Positions 50,776-59,345 of a stretch of DNA of 64,000 bases are shown piece after piece (position 1 is the stretch's first letter; each line of letters begins with the position of its first letter). The DNA lies in assembly GCA_035499735.1 (NCBI GenBank), contig DATJYC010000022.1:49626-113625 (forward strand), given 5' to 3'. Under the pieces are notes generated by a model. The model was not told where the DNA came from, did no database searches, and worked only from the letters and a program-made list of their open reading frames with translations. The stretch comes from VBDM01 sp035499735 (lineage in GTDB: Bacteria > Pseudomonadota > Gammaproteobacteria > Burkholderiales > SG8-39). The translations under genes were made by a program, and so were the position numbers.

Positions 50776-51770
50776 ACAAACGCTTCCGCGACGAGCCGGT
50801 ACGACGCCCGCCGGCTCTCCGGGTCGCCGGTGATGGTGACCGCCATCAGCTCGTCGGCCTCGAACTTCTCGCGGAGCGCGAGCAGCTTGTCGCGCACCTC
50901 GCTGGGATCGCCGTGGACGAGTCGGGCGCGCTGCTGGTCGACGTAGATCCGCTCCTCGCGCGTGTAGCGGTGCGCGAGCGCCTCGTCGGGCGTCGGCACC
51001 GGCGCGTCGATGCCCTTCGCCATGTGCAGGCGCCGCAGGTCGACGCTCGCCGCGAGGCGCTCGGCTTCGGCTCTCGTTTGCGCGCAGATCACGAAGGCGC
51101 ACACGAGCGAATAGGGGGTCGGCTCGCGCTCGGAGGGCTCGTAGTGCTGGCGGTAGGCGCGCGACACCACGTCGCCGCCGAAGGCCGAGATGAAATGCGC
51201 GAAGGCGAAGCGCAGGCCGAGCTGCGCGGCGAGCGCGCCGCCGTAGTCCGAGGAGCCTAGCAGCCAGATCTCGGGCGAGGTGTCGCCCGCGGGCTGCGCC
51301 CGGATCTTCGCGTAGGGGTGCCCGGGCGGGAGCTTCGCGTCAAGGAATCCGACGAGGTCCCGCACCTGCTGCGGCATGCGCTCGGCGCCAGGGTACTCGC
51401 CGTCCTTGAGAGCGAGCGCGGTGCGCGGGTCCCCGCCCGGCGCGCGTCCCAGGCCGAGGTCGATCCGTCCGGGAAAAAGCGCCTCGAGCATGCGGAACTG
51501 CTCGGCGATCTTCAGCGGGGCGTAGTAGGGCAGCAGCACGCCCCCGGTACCGACGCGGATGCGCGAGGTCGCCGAGGCCACGCGCGCGACCAGGATCTCG
51601 GGGCTGGGGTCGGCGAGCGCCGCGATCGCGTGGTGCTCGGCGAGCCAGTAGCGGCGGTAGCCCAGCTCCTCGGCGAGGCGCGCCAGCTCCACCGTCTCGG
51701 CGATCGCCTCGGCGGGACTCCGCCCGCTCACGACGGGGGACTGGTCGAGCACCCCCAGCGGCACGCTCAT
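50772..51770 (-). CDS. LLM-class flavin-dependent oxidoreductase (luciferase-like)
   Basis: 332-residue luciferase-like monooxygenase of the MsnO8/YhbW type. Features are LGVLDQSPVVSGRSPAEAIAETVELARLAEELGYRRYWLAEHH, RVGTGGVLLPYYAPLKIAEQFRMLEALFPGRIDLGLGRAPGGD, and the C-terminal EADELMAVTITGD. It probably uses FMNH2. The substrate is unknown. It starts 5 bases after a small membrane gene on the same strand. Confidence 0.9.
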   Translation of the reverse strand: MSVPLGVLDQSPVVSGRSPAEAIAETVELARLAEELGYRRYWLAEHHAIAALADPSPEILVARVASATSRIRVGTGGVLLPYYAPLKIAEQFRMLEALFPGRIDLGLGRAPGGDPRTALALKDGEYPGAERMPQQVRDLVGFLDAKLPPGHPYAKIRAQPAGDTSPEIWLLGSSDYGGALAAQLGLRFAFAHFISAFGGDVVSRAYRQHYEPSEREPTPYSLVCAFVICAQTRAEAERLAASVDLRRLHMAKGIDAPVPTPDEALAHRYTREERIYVDQQRARLVHGDPSEVRDKLLALREKFEADELMAVTITGDPESRRASYRLVAEAFV

Positions 51771-51774
51771 CCGT

Positions 51775-51966
51775 CTAGCCGGCGAACCAGACGACCCCTC
51801 CGACCAGCAGGCTGAAGAAGCACGTGAGCCAGAAGATGCCGACGATGCGCTGCCTGTCGATCGGCGTGTAGCCTTCCTTCTTCTTTTTCGCGAAGCGGTA
51901 CTCGAGGTACATGAGAGCGATGCCGATGAGAAAGACGATCCCCATCCACTTGACGATATCGTTCAC
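51775..51966 (-). CDS. Small two-helix membrane protein, 63 residues
   Basis: Starts at GTG 51966 with GGAG about 10 bases upstream; the frame is open further up but has no ribosome site. Helix 1 WMGIVFLIGIALMYLEYRF, a basic loop AKKKKEGYTPIDRQR, and helix 2 IFWLTCFFSLLVGGVVWF. The function is unknown. It is followed closely by the LLM gene. Confidence 0.55.
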   Translation of the reverse strand: MNDIVKWMGIVFLIGIALMYLEYRFAKKKKEGYTPIDRQRIVGIFWLTCFFSLLVGGVVWFAG

Positions 51967-52057
51967 GGCGGAGCTCCACGAGGCCAGATGCGCGCAGTCT
52001 ACCGGATTTGCATCGGTGGACAATGTAAGGAAGAATGCTCTCGCACGACCAAGCCCC

Positions 52058-52849
52058 ATGAAGATCGCGCACATCCTCGTCTTCGCGGCCGTCGCGGGCG
52101 CGGCACGAGCGGCTGAGCCCGCGTGCTCGGCCTACACCGGGCCGCACACCACGGCGCTCGTCGAGCTGTATACGTCGGAGGGCTGCGACACCTGCCCGCC
52201 CGCCGACCAGTGGCTGTCGTCGCTCTTCTCTCAGGGCTTCAGGCCCGACCAGGTGGTCCCGCTGTCGCTGCACGTCGACTACTGGGACTACATCGGCTGG
52301 AAGGATCCGTATGCCAGGGCCGATTTCTCGGCGAGGCAGCGCAGGCTCGCCGCGTTGAGGCGCCCGGTGATCGTCTATACCCCGCAGGTACTGCTGCAGG
52401 GGCAGGACTTCCGCCGCTGGAGCAGCGACGAATTCGGCGACGAGGTGATGCGCATCAACTCCCGCGCCGCGCGCGCGAGGATCGCGCTCGCCATCCGCTC
52501 GGTGGAGCCGAAGGCGATACAGGCGGACCTCTCCGCGATGCTCTACGACCCGACCGAGCGCAAGAGCGCCGCGGTCTATCTCGCCGCGTACGAGAACCGC
52601 CTCGCGAGCGACGTGAAGGCCGGCGAGAACAAGGGCAGGCGGCTCGAGCACGATTTCGTGGTGCGCGAGTGGATCGGCCCGATCGCCTTCGGCGACGACC
52701 TCAAGGTCCAGCAGAGCCGCGCCCTGCCGCTCCTTCCCGGCGCCGATGCCCGGAACCTCGGCGTGGCCGCCTTCGTCCAGAACCGCGGAACGAGCGAGGT
52801 GCTGCAGGCCTTGATGCTGCCCGCCTGCAAGGAGCCGAAAGCGCCCTAG
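52058..52849 (+). CDS. DUF1223 secreted thioredoxin-like protein
   Basis: 263 residues. Signal peptide AAVAGAARAAE; then VELYTSEGCDTCPPADQWLSSL, where the CxxC motif of a thioredoxin-like fold is CDTC. The pattern PLSLHVDYWDYIGWKDPYA and PQVLLQGQDFRRW is diagnostic for DUF1223. It may act on periplasmic thiols, but the function is not established. It ends 26 bases before the NfeD gene. Confidence 0.85.
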   Translation: MKIAHILVFAAVAGAARAAEPACSAYTGPHTTALVELYTSEGCDTCPPADQWLSSLFSQGFRPDQVVPLSLHVDYWDYIGWKDPYARADFSARQRRLAALRRPVIVYTPQVLLQGQDFRRWSSDEFGDEVMRINSRAARARIALAIRSVEPKAIQADLSAMLYDPTERKSAAVYLAAYENRLASDVKAGENKGRRLEHDFVVREWIGPIAFGDDLKVQQSRALPLLPGADARNLGVAAFVQNRGTSEVLQALMLPACKEPKAP

Positions 52850-52875
52850 CGCGCCGTTGAGGTATTCTCCGGGTC

Positions 52876-53304
52876 ATGGTGGACCTACCCCTGGCCTGGC
52901 TGATCGCGGGCGTCGCTCTCGTCATCGTGGAGCTGGTGACGGGCACCTTCTATCTTCTCGTGCTCGGCATTGCGGCGCTCGTCGGCTCGGGGGTCGGGTA
53001 CGCGGGCGGCGCGCATCTGTGGCAGGCCGTCGCCGCGGCGGTGGTCGCGGTCACCGGCGTCGTCTGGGTGCAGCAATACAGGAAGCGGTCCGCGTCCAGC
53101 CCCATGCCGGGGCTGGACGTCGGCCAGCCGGCCGCCTTCGAGTCCTGGGTGAATCAGAGTGCGGGCCAGGCGCGGGTGAAATACCGGGATGCGCTCTGGG
53201 ACGCACAGGTCTCGGGCGGCGTTTCGGGCGAGCCTGGCGAAATTCTCTACGTCGTCTCAGTCGATGGCAACACCCTCAAAGTATCCAAGACCCGGCCCGC
53301 CTGA
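52876..53304 (+). CDS. NfeD family membrane protein
   Basis: 142 residues: three hydrophobic segments (AWLIAGVALVIVELVTGTFYLLVLGIAALVGSG, LWQAVAAAVVAVTGVVWV) and a C-terminal OB-fold domain (GQARVKYRDALWDAQVSGG to GNTLKVSKTR). NfeD proteins pair with SPFH proteins in membrane microdomains. Here the SPFH gene follows after 46 bases. Confidence 0.9.
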   Translation: MVDLPLAWLIAGVALVIVELVTGTFYLLVLGIAALVGSGVGYAGGAHLWQAVAAAVVAVTGVVWVQQYRKRSASSPMPGLDVGQPAAFESWVNQSAGQARVKYRDALWDAQVSGGVSGEPGEILYVVSVDGNTLKVSKTRPA

Positions 53305-53350
53305 CCTGGCGCAGGCCGCGGACGAACTTTCACGCTCCTTCGGAGGCAGC

Positions 53351-54343
53351 ATGCTCTTCAAGATCATCGCGGTCATCATCGCCACGGTCCTCATCTATGG
53401 GTACCAGCCGCTCCATGCCTTCTGGATACCCTTCGGCATCATCGCCCTTGGGGCCGTGTTCGTGATCGAGGGCGTGCGCGTGGTGCCGCAGCAAAGCGCC
53501 TGGGTCGTCGAGCGGCTGGGGAAATTCAAGGAGGTGCTCCAGCCGGGCCTCAACATCATCATCCCGTTCGTCGACCGCGTGGCCTACAGACATTCGCTCA
53601 AGGAAGTGCCGCTCGACGTCCCCGAGCAGGTGTGCATCACCAAGGACAACACCCAGCTCGCCGTCGACGGCCTGATCTACTTCCAGGTGACCGACCCGCG
53701 GCTCGCGTCCTACGGCACGTCCGACTATGTCACCGCGATCACGCAGCTCGCGCAGACGACCCTGCGCTCGGAGGTCGGCAAGATGGAGCTCGACCAGTCG
53801 CTGCAGAGCCGCGACGTTATCAATCGCCAGATCGTTGCGGTGCTCGACGAGGCCGGCCGCTCGTGGGGCGTGAAGGTGCTCCGCTACGAGGTGAAGAACC
53901 TTACCCCGCCCGAGGCGATCCTGCGCGCGATGCAGGCGCAGATCACGGCCGAGCGCGAGAAGCGCGCGCTGATCGCGAAGTCCGAGGGCGAGAAGCAGCA
54001 GGAGATCAACCTCGCCGAGGGCGAGAAGCAGGCGGCGATCCTCACCTCCGAGGGACAGAAGCAATCGGCGATCAACAAGGCGCAGGGCGAAGCGACCGCG
54101 CTGCGCGTCGTCGCCGACGCTACCGCGGCTGCGGTGGAGGTGGTCGCCGCCGCGATGGGCAAGGAAGGCGGGCAGCAGGCCGCGAACCTGAAGATCGCGC
54201 AGGAGTACATCGCCGCGCTCGGCAGCCTCGCCAAGACCAACAACACCATGATCGTGCCGACCAACCTCGCCGACGTGGCGAGCGTGGTGGCCTCCGCGAT
54301 GACGGTCCTCGACCGGACGCGGACCGGCGCGAAGCCGGCCTGA
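53351..54343 (+). CDS. SPFH/band 7 protein, QmcA-like
   Basis: 330-residue stomatin-like protein. One N-terminal hydrophobic region, then the SPFH domain VVPQQSAWVVERLGKFKEVLQPGLNIIIPFVDRVAYR and a long Glu/Lys/Ala-rich coiled coil (EREKRALIAKSEGEKQQEI onward). Such proteins build oligomeric scaffolds in the membrane and regulate proteases such as FtsH. CGGAGGCAGC precedes the ATG. NfeD and this gene form a known functional pair. Confidence 0.92.
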   Translation: MLFKIIAVIIATVLIYGYQPLHAFWIPFGIIALGAVFVIEGVRVVPQQSAWVVERLGKFKEVLQPGLNIIIPFVDRVAYRHSLKEVPLDVPEQVCITKDNTQLAVDGLIYFQVTDPRLASYGTSDYVTAITQLAQTTLRSEVGKMELDQSLQSRDVINRQIVAVLDEAGRSWGVKVLRYEVKNLTPPEAILRAMQAQITAEREKRALIAKSEGEKQQEINLAEGEKQAAILTSEGQKQSAINKAQGEATALRVVADATAAAVEVVAAAMGKEGGQQAANLKIAQEYIAALGSLAKTNNTMIVPTNLADVASVVASAMTVLDRTRTGAKPA

Positions 54344-54367
54344 GATTTTTTCTAAGGGAGATCGGCG

Positions 54368-54955
54368 ATGAGATCGAATCTGCTTTGGGCGATCGCAGGG
54401 GCGGCGCTCGCGGGCTCGGTGGCCGCGCAGCAGGCGCCCGAGGTCCGGCGCGTGGTCACGAAGCTCGACGCATCGGGCAAGGCGGTAGTGATGATCGACG
54501 AGGTCACGCGCCTCACCGCGCCGCGCCCCCCGAACTACGCCGCGAACGTCTGGGTGACGGGCACCAGCCTGCCGGACTTCACCGCGACCGAGGACCGCGG
54601 CAAGACGAAGGTCGGCCTCGCGCCGCCGAAATCGGGCACGGTGTTCCGCATCGTGGATTTCGCGCCGGAATCGCAGGGCGGGCAGCCCGCCGACCCGAAC
54701 TACATGATGAAGATCGTCGGGCCGGAGGCGCCGAAGAAGGGCCTGCCACCGCGCCACCCGATGATGCACCGGACGCGCACGCTCGACTACGCGATCATCA
54801 TGTCGGGCGAGATCGACATGCTGCTCGACGAGGGCGAGGTGCACCTCAAGGCGGGCGACGTGCTGGTGCAGCAGGCGACCAATCACGCGTGGGTGAACCG
54901 CAGCGGGAAGCCCTGCCGCGTCGCCTTCATCCTGATGGACTCGCAGGAACCGTAG
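54368..54955 (+). CDS. Secreted cupin-domain protein
   Basis: 195 residues with a signal peptide (IAGAALAGSVAAQ) and a C-terminal cupin (TLDYAIIMSGEIDMLLDEGEVHLKAGDVLVQQATNHAWVN), residues about 135-175, with a likely metal ligand His in TNHAW. The N-terminal part is of unknown type. The substrate is unknown. AAGGGAGATC precedes the ATG. Confidence 0.8.
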   Translation: MRSNLLWAIAGAALAGSVAAQQAPEVRRVVTKLDASGKAVVMIDEVTRLTAPRPPNYAANVWVTGTSLPDFTATEDRGKTKVGLAPPKSGTVFRIVDFAPESQGGQPADPNYMMKIVGPEAPKKGLPPRHPMMHRTRTLDYAIIMSGEIDMLLDEGEVHLKAGDVLVQQATNHAWVNRSGKPCRVAFILMDSQEP

Positions 54956-54969
54956 AAGCCGAAGCCTAG

Positions 54970-56394
54970 GTGAGCGAAGGCGTCGCGGTCCCGGGCTGGC
55001 TGCTGGTCCTCCTGGCGGCATTCGCCGCCTGGACGCTGTACGAGCACGTCCTCGCGCCGATGCTGCGCTTCCTCGTGACGCACCCGGCGAACCAGGTGAT
55101 CGACGAGCTGGGCGAGCGGCTGCGCATCGGCATACGGCCCTTCCAGCGGACCAAGCGCCAGGCGCTCATCCACCGGCTGCTCACCGATCCGCGCGTGCAG
55201 GTGGCCGCCGAGAACTTCGCGAAGGAGAGCAACTCCTCGGTCCCGGCCGCGCTGCGAAGGGTGGAGCGCTACGCGCGCGAGATCGTCCCCGCCTTCAACG
55301 CCTACTTCTACTTCCGCATCGGCTACCTGCTCGGCCGCTGGATCGCGCGCTCGCTCTACCGCGTGCGGCTCGGCTACCTGGACGCCGAGGGCCTGCGCGC
55401 CATTCCGGCCGACGCCACCGTCGTGTTCGTGATGAACCACCGCTCGAACATGGATTACGTCCTCGCCGCCTACCTCGCCGCGGACCACGCGGCGCTCTCC
55501 TACGCGGTCGGAGAATGGGCGCGCATCTGGCCGTTGTCGGCTTTGGTGCGCGCCATGGGGGCGTACTTCGTCAGGCGCAATTCCAAGGACGAGCTCTACC
55601 GGCGCGTGCTCGAGCGCTACATCGTCATGGCGACCGAGGCCGGGGTGCCGCAGGCGCTCTTTCCCGAGGGCGGGCTCACTCGCGACGGCCGCATGCGCGA
55701 GCCGCGGCTGGGCGTCATCGACTACATGATGCGCGGGTTCCGCATCGACGGCGAGCACGACCTGGTGTTCGTGCCGCTGGGGATCAACTACGACCGCGTG
55801 CTCGAGGACCGCAGCCTGCTGCGCGCCCTCGATCCGGAAGCGCGGCGCGTGCCGCGCGCCGTGGCCGTCTGGAAGACGCTCGCCTTCGCCGCCCGGAACC
55901 TGAGGCAGATGTGGAGAAGCGAGTGGCACCGCTTCGGCTACGCCTGCGTCAACTTCGGCTCGCCGGTGTCGATGCGCGCGTACTGCCGGGCGCGCGGCGT
56001 GGACTTCCACCGGCTCTCCGGGGAGGAGCGCAGGCTCGAGACCGCCGCGCTGGGCGAGCACCTCATGCGGGCGGTCGGCCGCATCGTGCCGGTGGTGCCG
56101 GTGCCGCTGATGGCGACGGTGTTCGTGCGCGATCCCCGGCGTACCTTCGCGTCGATCGAGCTCAAGACCGAGGTCGAGCGCATCGTCGAGCGCCTGGAGC
56201 GGTCGGCCGCGCGGGTCTACGTGCCGCGGCGCGACCTCGACTACGCGCTCGACGCCGGCCTGCGCATGCTGCTGGTGCGCCGTCTCGTCGACGAGAAGGA
56301 CGGCGGCTACGCGGCGCGCGAGAATGAGCTGCCGCTGCTGCGCTACTATGCGAACTCGATCTCGCATCTGGTGGAAGAGGAGTCGGCCCGATGA
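54970..56394 (+). CDS. Glycerol-3-phosphate/lysophosphatidic acid acyltransferase family protein
   Basis: 474-residue membrane acyltransferase of the PlsB-like group. Motif I NHRSNMD, motif II region GAYFVRRNSKDELYRRVLERY, motif III FPEGGLTRDG. An N-terminal hydrophobic segment (WLLVLLAAFAAWTL) anchors it. It should acylate glycerol phosphate or lysophospholipid; the exact acceptor is unknown. The GTG start is 14 bases after the cupin gene; its stop overlaps the antiporter start by 4 bases. Confidence 0.85.
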   Translation: MSEGVAVPGWLLVLLAAFAAWTLYEHVLAPMLRFLVTHPANQVIDELGERLRIGIRPFQRTKRQALIHRLLTDPRVQVAAENFAKESNSSVPAALRRVERYAREIVPAFNAYFYFRIGYLLGRWIARSLYRVRLGYLDAEGLRAIPADATVVFVMNHRSNMDYVLAAYLAADHAALSYAVGEWARIWPLSALVRAMGAYFVRRNSKDELYRRVLERYIVMATEAGVPQALFPEGGLTRDGRMREPRLGVIDYMMRGFRIDGEHDLVFVPLGINYDRVLEDRSLLRALDPEARRVPRAVAVWKTLAFAARNLRQMWRSEWHRFGYACVNFGSPVSMRAYCRARGVDFHRLSGEERRLETAALGEHLMRAVGRIVPVVPVPLMATVFVRDPRRTFASIELKTEVERIVERLERSAARVYVPRRDLDYALDAGLRMLLVRRLVDEKDGGYAARENELPLLRYYANSISHLVEEESAR

Positions 56395-57491
56395 GGTTCC
56401 TGAAGGCCGAGTGGCCGATCGCGGTGGCTCTCGCCACCGCGGGCGTGTTCCTCGCCTATGGCGCGGGCTGGCTCGCCGACCTCTCGAACGGCGCCTGGTT
56501 CGCGTTCGTGTCGCTGTGGCTGCTTGCCGTGATGTTCCTCTCGGCGTTCGCGGTGGTCCGCCACGCCGAGGCGCTCGCGGTGAAGCTCGGCGAGCCCTAC
56601 GGCACGCTCGTCCTCACCCTCGCGATCACGGGGATCGAGGTGATCATGATCGCCGCCATCATGTACGCGGGCAAGGGCAACGCGACGCTCGCCCGCGACG
56701 CAATGATGGCGGTGGTGATGATCGTGCTGAACGGCATGGTGGGCCTGTCGCTCGTCGTCGGCGGGCTGCGCTATCGCGAGCAGGCGTACAACCTGCAGGG
56801 CGCGAACTCGTTTCTCGCCGTGATCCTGCCGATCGCGGTGCTCGGCCTGATACAGCCGAACTTCACGGTCACCACGCCAGGGCCGGTTTATTCCCCGGTC
56901 CAGGCCGCCTTCCTCAGCATCATGTCGGTGGTGCTCTATGCAGTGTTCCTCGGCATGCAGACGTCGCGGCACCGCGAGTATTTCCTCGCGCCGAATGCGT
57001 CGGCGGAGCCCGAAGGCCATTCCCACGGCCATGAAGTCCGGTCTGTTCCGCACCACGCGCTGATGCTGTTCCTCTACATCGTGCCTTTTGTGGTCCTGTC
57101 GAAGCAGATCGGGGGACCGATCAACCACGCGATCCAGGTGCTGCGCGCCCCGCCGGAGCTCGCGGGCCTGCTGGTCTCGGTGCTGATCCTGTCGCCCGAG
57201 TCGCTCACCGCCGTGCGCGCCGCGCTCGCCAACCAGCTGCAGCGCTCGGTGAACGTCCTGCTCGGCTCGGTGCTCGCGAGCATCGGCCTGACGATCCCGC
57301 TGGTGCTCGCGGTCGGGTTCGCGACCGGGCAGCAGATCGTCCTCGGCCTCGGAATGACCGATATCACGCTCCTCGTTCTCACCCTGGCGCTCAGCATGAT
57401 CACGTTCGCCTCGCAGCGAACGAACGTGCTCCTCGGCACGGTGCACCTGCTGGTGTTCTTCGCCTACCTCGTCTTCATCTTCGAGCGGTGA
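56391..57491 (+). CDS. chaA: Calcium/sodium:proton antiporter, ChaA-like
   Basis: 366-residue CaCA-superfamily membrane exchanger with about 11 helices. Both alpha-repeat acidic motifs are visible: LAITGIEVIMIAAIMY and LILSPESLTAVRAALANQLQRSVNVLLGS. A His-rich loop (EGHSHGHEVRSVPHHAL) lies between the halves, possibly binding cations. Overlaps its neighbours on both sides (ATGA). Confidence 0.9.
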   Translation: MRFLKAEWPIAVALATAGVFLAYGAGWLADLSNGAWFAFVSLWLLAVMFLSAFAVVRHAEALAVKLGEPYGTLVLTLAITGIEVIMIAAIMYAGKGNATLARDAMMAVVMIVLNGMVGLSLVVGGLRYREQAYNLQGANSFLAVILPIAVLGLIQPNFTVTTPGPVYSPVQAAFLSIMSVVLYAVFLGMQTSRHREYFLAPNASAEPEGHSHGHEVRSVPHHALMLFLYIVPFVVLSKQIGGPINHAIQVLRAPPELAGLLVSVLILSPESLTAVRAALANQLQRSVNVLLGSVLASIGLTIPLVLAVGFATGQQIVLGLGMTDITLLVLTLALSMITFASQRTNVLLGTVHLLVFFAYLVFIFER

Positions 57492-58186
57492 AGCCCAGGC
57501 TGATCGGCGTCATCGGCGGCATCGGCCCGGAGTCGACGATCGACTACTACCGGCTCTTCGTGTCGATCTACCGCGAGCACCGGCCCGACGCCTATCCGCC
57601 GGTGATCATCAACAGCATCGACCTCGCAAAGGCGCTCAAGCTCGTGAGCTCGGGCGACCTCCCGGGCCTCGCCGCGTACATGCTCGAGGAGATCCACCGC
57701 CTCGCCCGCGCGGGCGCCACCCACGGGCTGCTGTCGTCGAACACGCCGCACATCGTGTTCGACCAGATCGAGGACTCCTCCCCGATCCCCCTTATCAGCA
57801 TCGTCGAGACCACGTGCCGCGCCGCGTCCGAGCGCAAGCTGAAGCGCGTCGGCCTCTTCGGAACGCGCTTCACCATGCAGGGCGGCTTCTATCAGAAGGT
57901 GTTCGCCCGCGAGGGGATAGAGGTGGCCATCCCGGACCGGGGCGACCAGAACTTCATCCACGACACCTACCTCAGCGAGCTCGTCAACGGGATCGTGCGT
58001 ACGGAGACCCGCGAGCGCTACATCGGCATCGCGCGCAGGATGAAGGCCGAGCAGGGGATCGAGGCGCTGATCCTCGGAGGGACCGAGCTGCCGCTGCTGC
58101 TGCGCGGCGCGATCGACATCGGGTTGATGCTGCTCGACACGGCGCACCTGCACGTCGAGCGCGCCGTGGCCGAGCTGCTCGCCTAG
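57488..58186 (+). CDS. Aspartate/glutamate racemase family protein lacking both catalytic cysteines
   Basis: 232 residues of the Asp/Glu racemase fold: VIGGIGPESTIDYYRLF and PLISIVETTCRAASERKLKRVGLFGTRFTMQGGFYQKVF. The first catalytic Cys position (CNT in active enzymes) is S84 in LLSSNTPH; the second (GCTE) is G198 in LGGTELPLL. Thus it cannot use the standard two-base thiol mechanism. It may have another activity or be a binding protein. GTG start overlaps the antiporter stop. Confidence 0.85.
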   Translation: MKPRLIGVIGGIGPESTIDYYRLFVSIYREHRPDAYPPVIINSIDLAKALKLVSSGDLPGLAAYMLEEIHRLARAGATHGLLSSNTPHIVFDQIEDSSPIPLISIVETTCRAASERKLKRVGLFGTRFTMQGGFYQKVFAREGIEVAIPDRGDQNFIHDTYLSELVNGIVRTETRERYIGIARRMKAEQGIEALILGGTELPLLLRGAIDIGLMLLDTAHLHVERAVAELLA

Positions 58187-58195
58187 AGGAACGCA

Positions 58196-58834
58196 ATGCG
58201 GCAGATCCTCGTCTACTCCGACTCGCTGTCCTGGGGCATCGTGCCCCTGACGCGAAATCGCCTGCCGTTCGACGAGCGCTGGCCCGGCGTGATGGAGAAC
58301 CGCCTGAACGCCGGGGGGCGCGCCGTGCGCGTGATCGAGGACTGCCTCAACGGGCGTCGCACCGTCTGGGACGATCCCTACAAGCCGGGGCGGAACGGCG
58401 TCCTGGGGCTCGCGCAGCGCATCGAGGTCAACTCGCCGCTTGCGCTGGTGATCCTCGCGCTCGGCACGAACGACTTCCAGTCGATGCACCCGCATGACGC
58501 CTGGCACTCGGGGCAGGGCATCGCCGCCTGCGTCGCGGCGATCCGCGGGGCGCCGATCGAGCCCGGCATGCCGGTGCCGCCGGTCCTCGTCGTCGCCCCG
58601 CCGCCGATCGACAATCCGCGCGGGCCGATCGCGCCGAAGTTCTCGGACGGCGAGGCGAAGTCCCGGGGGCTCGCCGGGGAGTACCGGAAGGTGTGCGCCG
58701 AGCTGGGCTGCCATTTCTTCGATGCCGGCGCGGTGACCGCATCCAGCAGGTTGGACGGAGTCCACCTGGACGCCGACCAGCACCTGAAGCTCGGCGAGGC
58801 GCTGGCGGAGGCGCTGCGCGCGCTTCTGCGCTAG
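58196..58834 (+). CDS. SGNH/GDSL hydrolase
   Basis: 212-residue esterase-like protein without a signal peptide. The nucleophile block is VYSDSLSWG (GDS-like, Ser in DSL), followed by ILALGTNDFQ (block III) and LDGVHLDADQH (catalytic Asp-His, block V). It resembles arylesterase/lysophospholipase families; the substrate is unknown. GAGGAACGCA precedes the ATG. Confidence 0.88.
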   Translation: MRQILVYSDSLSWGIVPLTRNRLPFDERWPGVMENRLNAGGRAVRVIEDCLNGRRTVWDDPYKPGRNGVLGLAQRIEVNSPLALVILALGTNDFQSMHPHDAWHSGQGIAACVAAIRGAPIEPGMPVPPVLVVAPPPIDNPRGPIAPKFSDGEAKSRGLAGEYRKVCAELGCHFFDAGAVTASSRLDGVHLDADQHLKLGEALAEALRALLR

Positions 58835-58865
58835 GATTGGCGCGTTCCATCCTTCAGGAGGAGCC

Positions 58866-59324
58866 ATGGCAGCGGCGAAGGCGAAAAAGAAGGCCAAGGT
58901 TAAGGCGAAGAAAGCCCCGGCGAAGAAAAAGTCCCCGCCGAAGAAGAAGGTCCTGAAGAAGGCGGCCGCGCCGAAGAAGAAGGCCGCAGTTCCGAAAAGG
59001 GCCCCGAAAGCCGCTCCCCGCGCTGCGCCCAGGCCGAAGCCCGCCGAGCCGCCGCTCCGCGGCCCGGCGCCGGGCGAGGTCCGGGTCGGCGTCGTCACCC
59101 ATTACTACGGCCACCTCATGGTGGCGGCTGTGAAGCTCGAGGTGGCGCTCGCCGTCGGCCAGACCATCCGCATCCTCGGGCACACGAGCGACTTCCGCCA
59201 GCGCGTCGACTCCATGCAGATCGAGCACGCGGCGGTGCAGGAGGCGATCGGCGGAGACGAGATCGGGCTGAAGGTCACGCAGCACGCGCGCGAGCACGAC
59301 GTCGTATACCGCGTGCCGGCCTAG
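58866..59324 (+). CDS. Lys/Ala/Pro-rich histone-like tail fused to an EF-Tu domain 2-like module
   Basis: 152 residues. Residues 1-62 are a low-complexity tail of K, A and P (repeats of the type KKAPAKKK, AAPKKKAA), like histone H1/AlgP tails. Residues about 68-152 (VRVGVVTHYYGHLMVAAVKL, GQTIRILGHTSDFRQRVDSMQIEH, GGDEIGLKVTQHAREHDVVYRV) match the stand-alone 'translation elongation factor-like' beta-barrel family. The tail could bind nucleic acid or polyphosphate. CAGGAGGAGCC precedes the ATG. Confidence 0.8.
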   Translation: MAAAKAKKKAKVKAKKAPAKKKSPPKKKVLKKAAAPKKKAAVPKRAPKAAPRAAPRPKPAEPPLRGPAPGEVRVGVVTHYYGHLMVAAVKLEVALAVGQTIRILGHTSDFRQRVDSMQIEHAAVQEAIGGDEIGLKVTQHAREHDVVYRVPA

Positions 59325-59345
59325 TCCGGCTCGGGGCGGCGGAGG

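Noticed and set aside
57001..57060. His-rich loop as a separate metal-binding protein
   Set aside because: The loop is in frame between the two halves of the Ca2+/H+ antiporter.
58866..59052. CRISPR-like or tandem DNA repeat in the AAG/GCC-rich stretch
   Set aside because: The repeats are irregular, in frame, and encode a Lys/Ala/Pro tail; there are no spacers.
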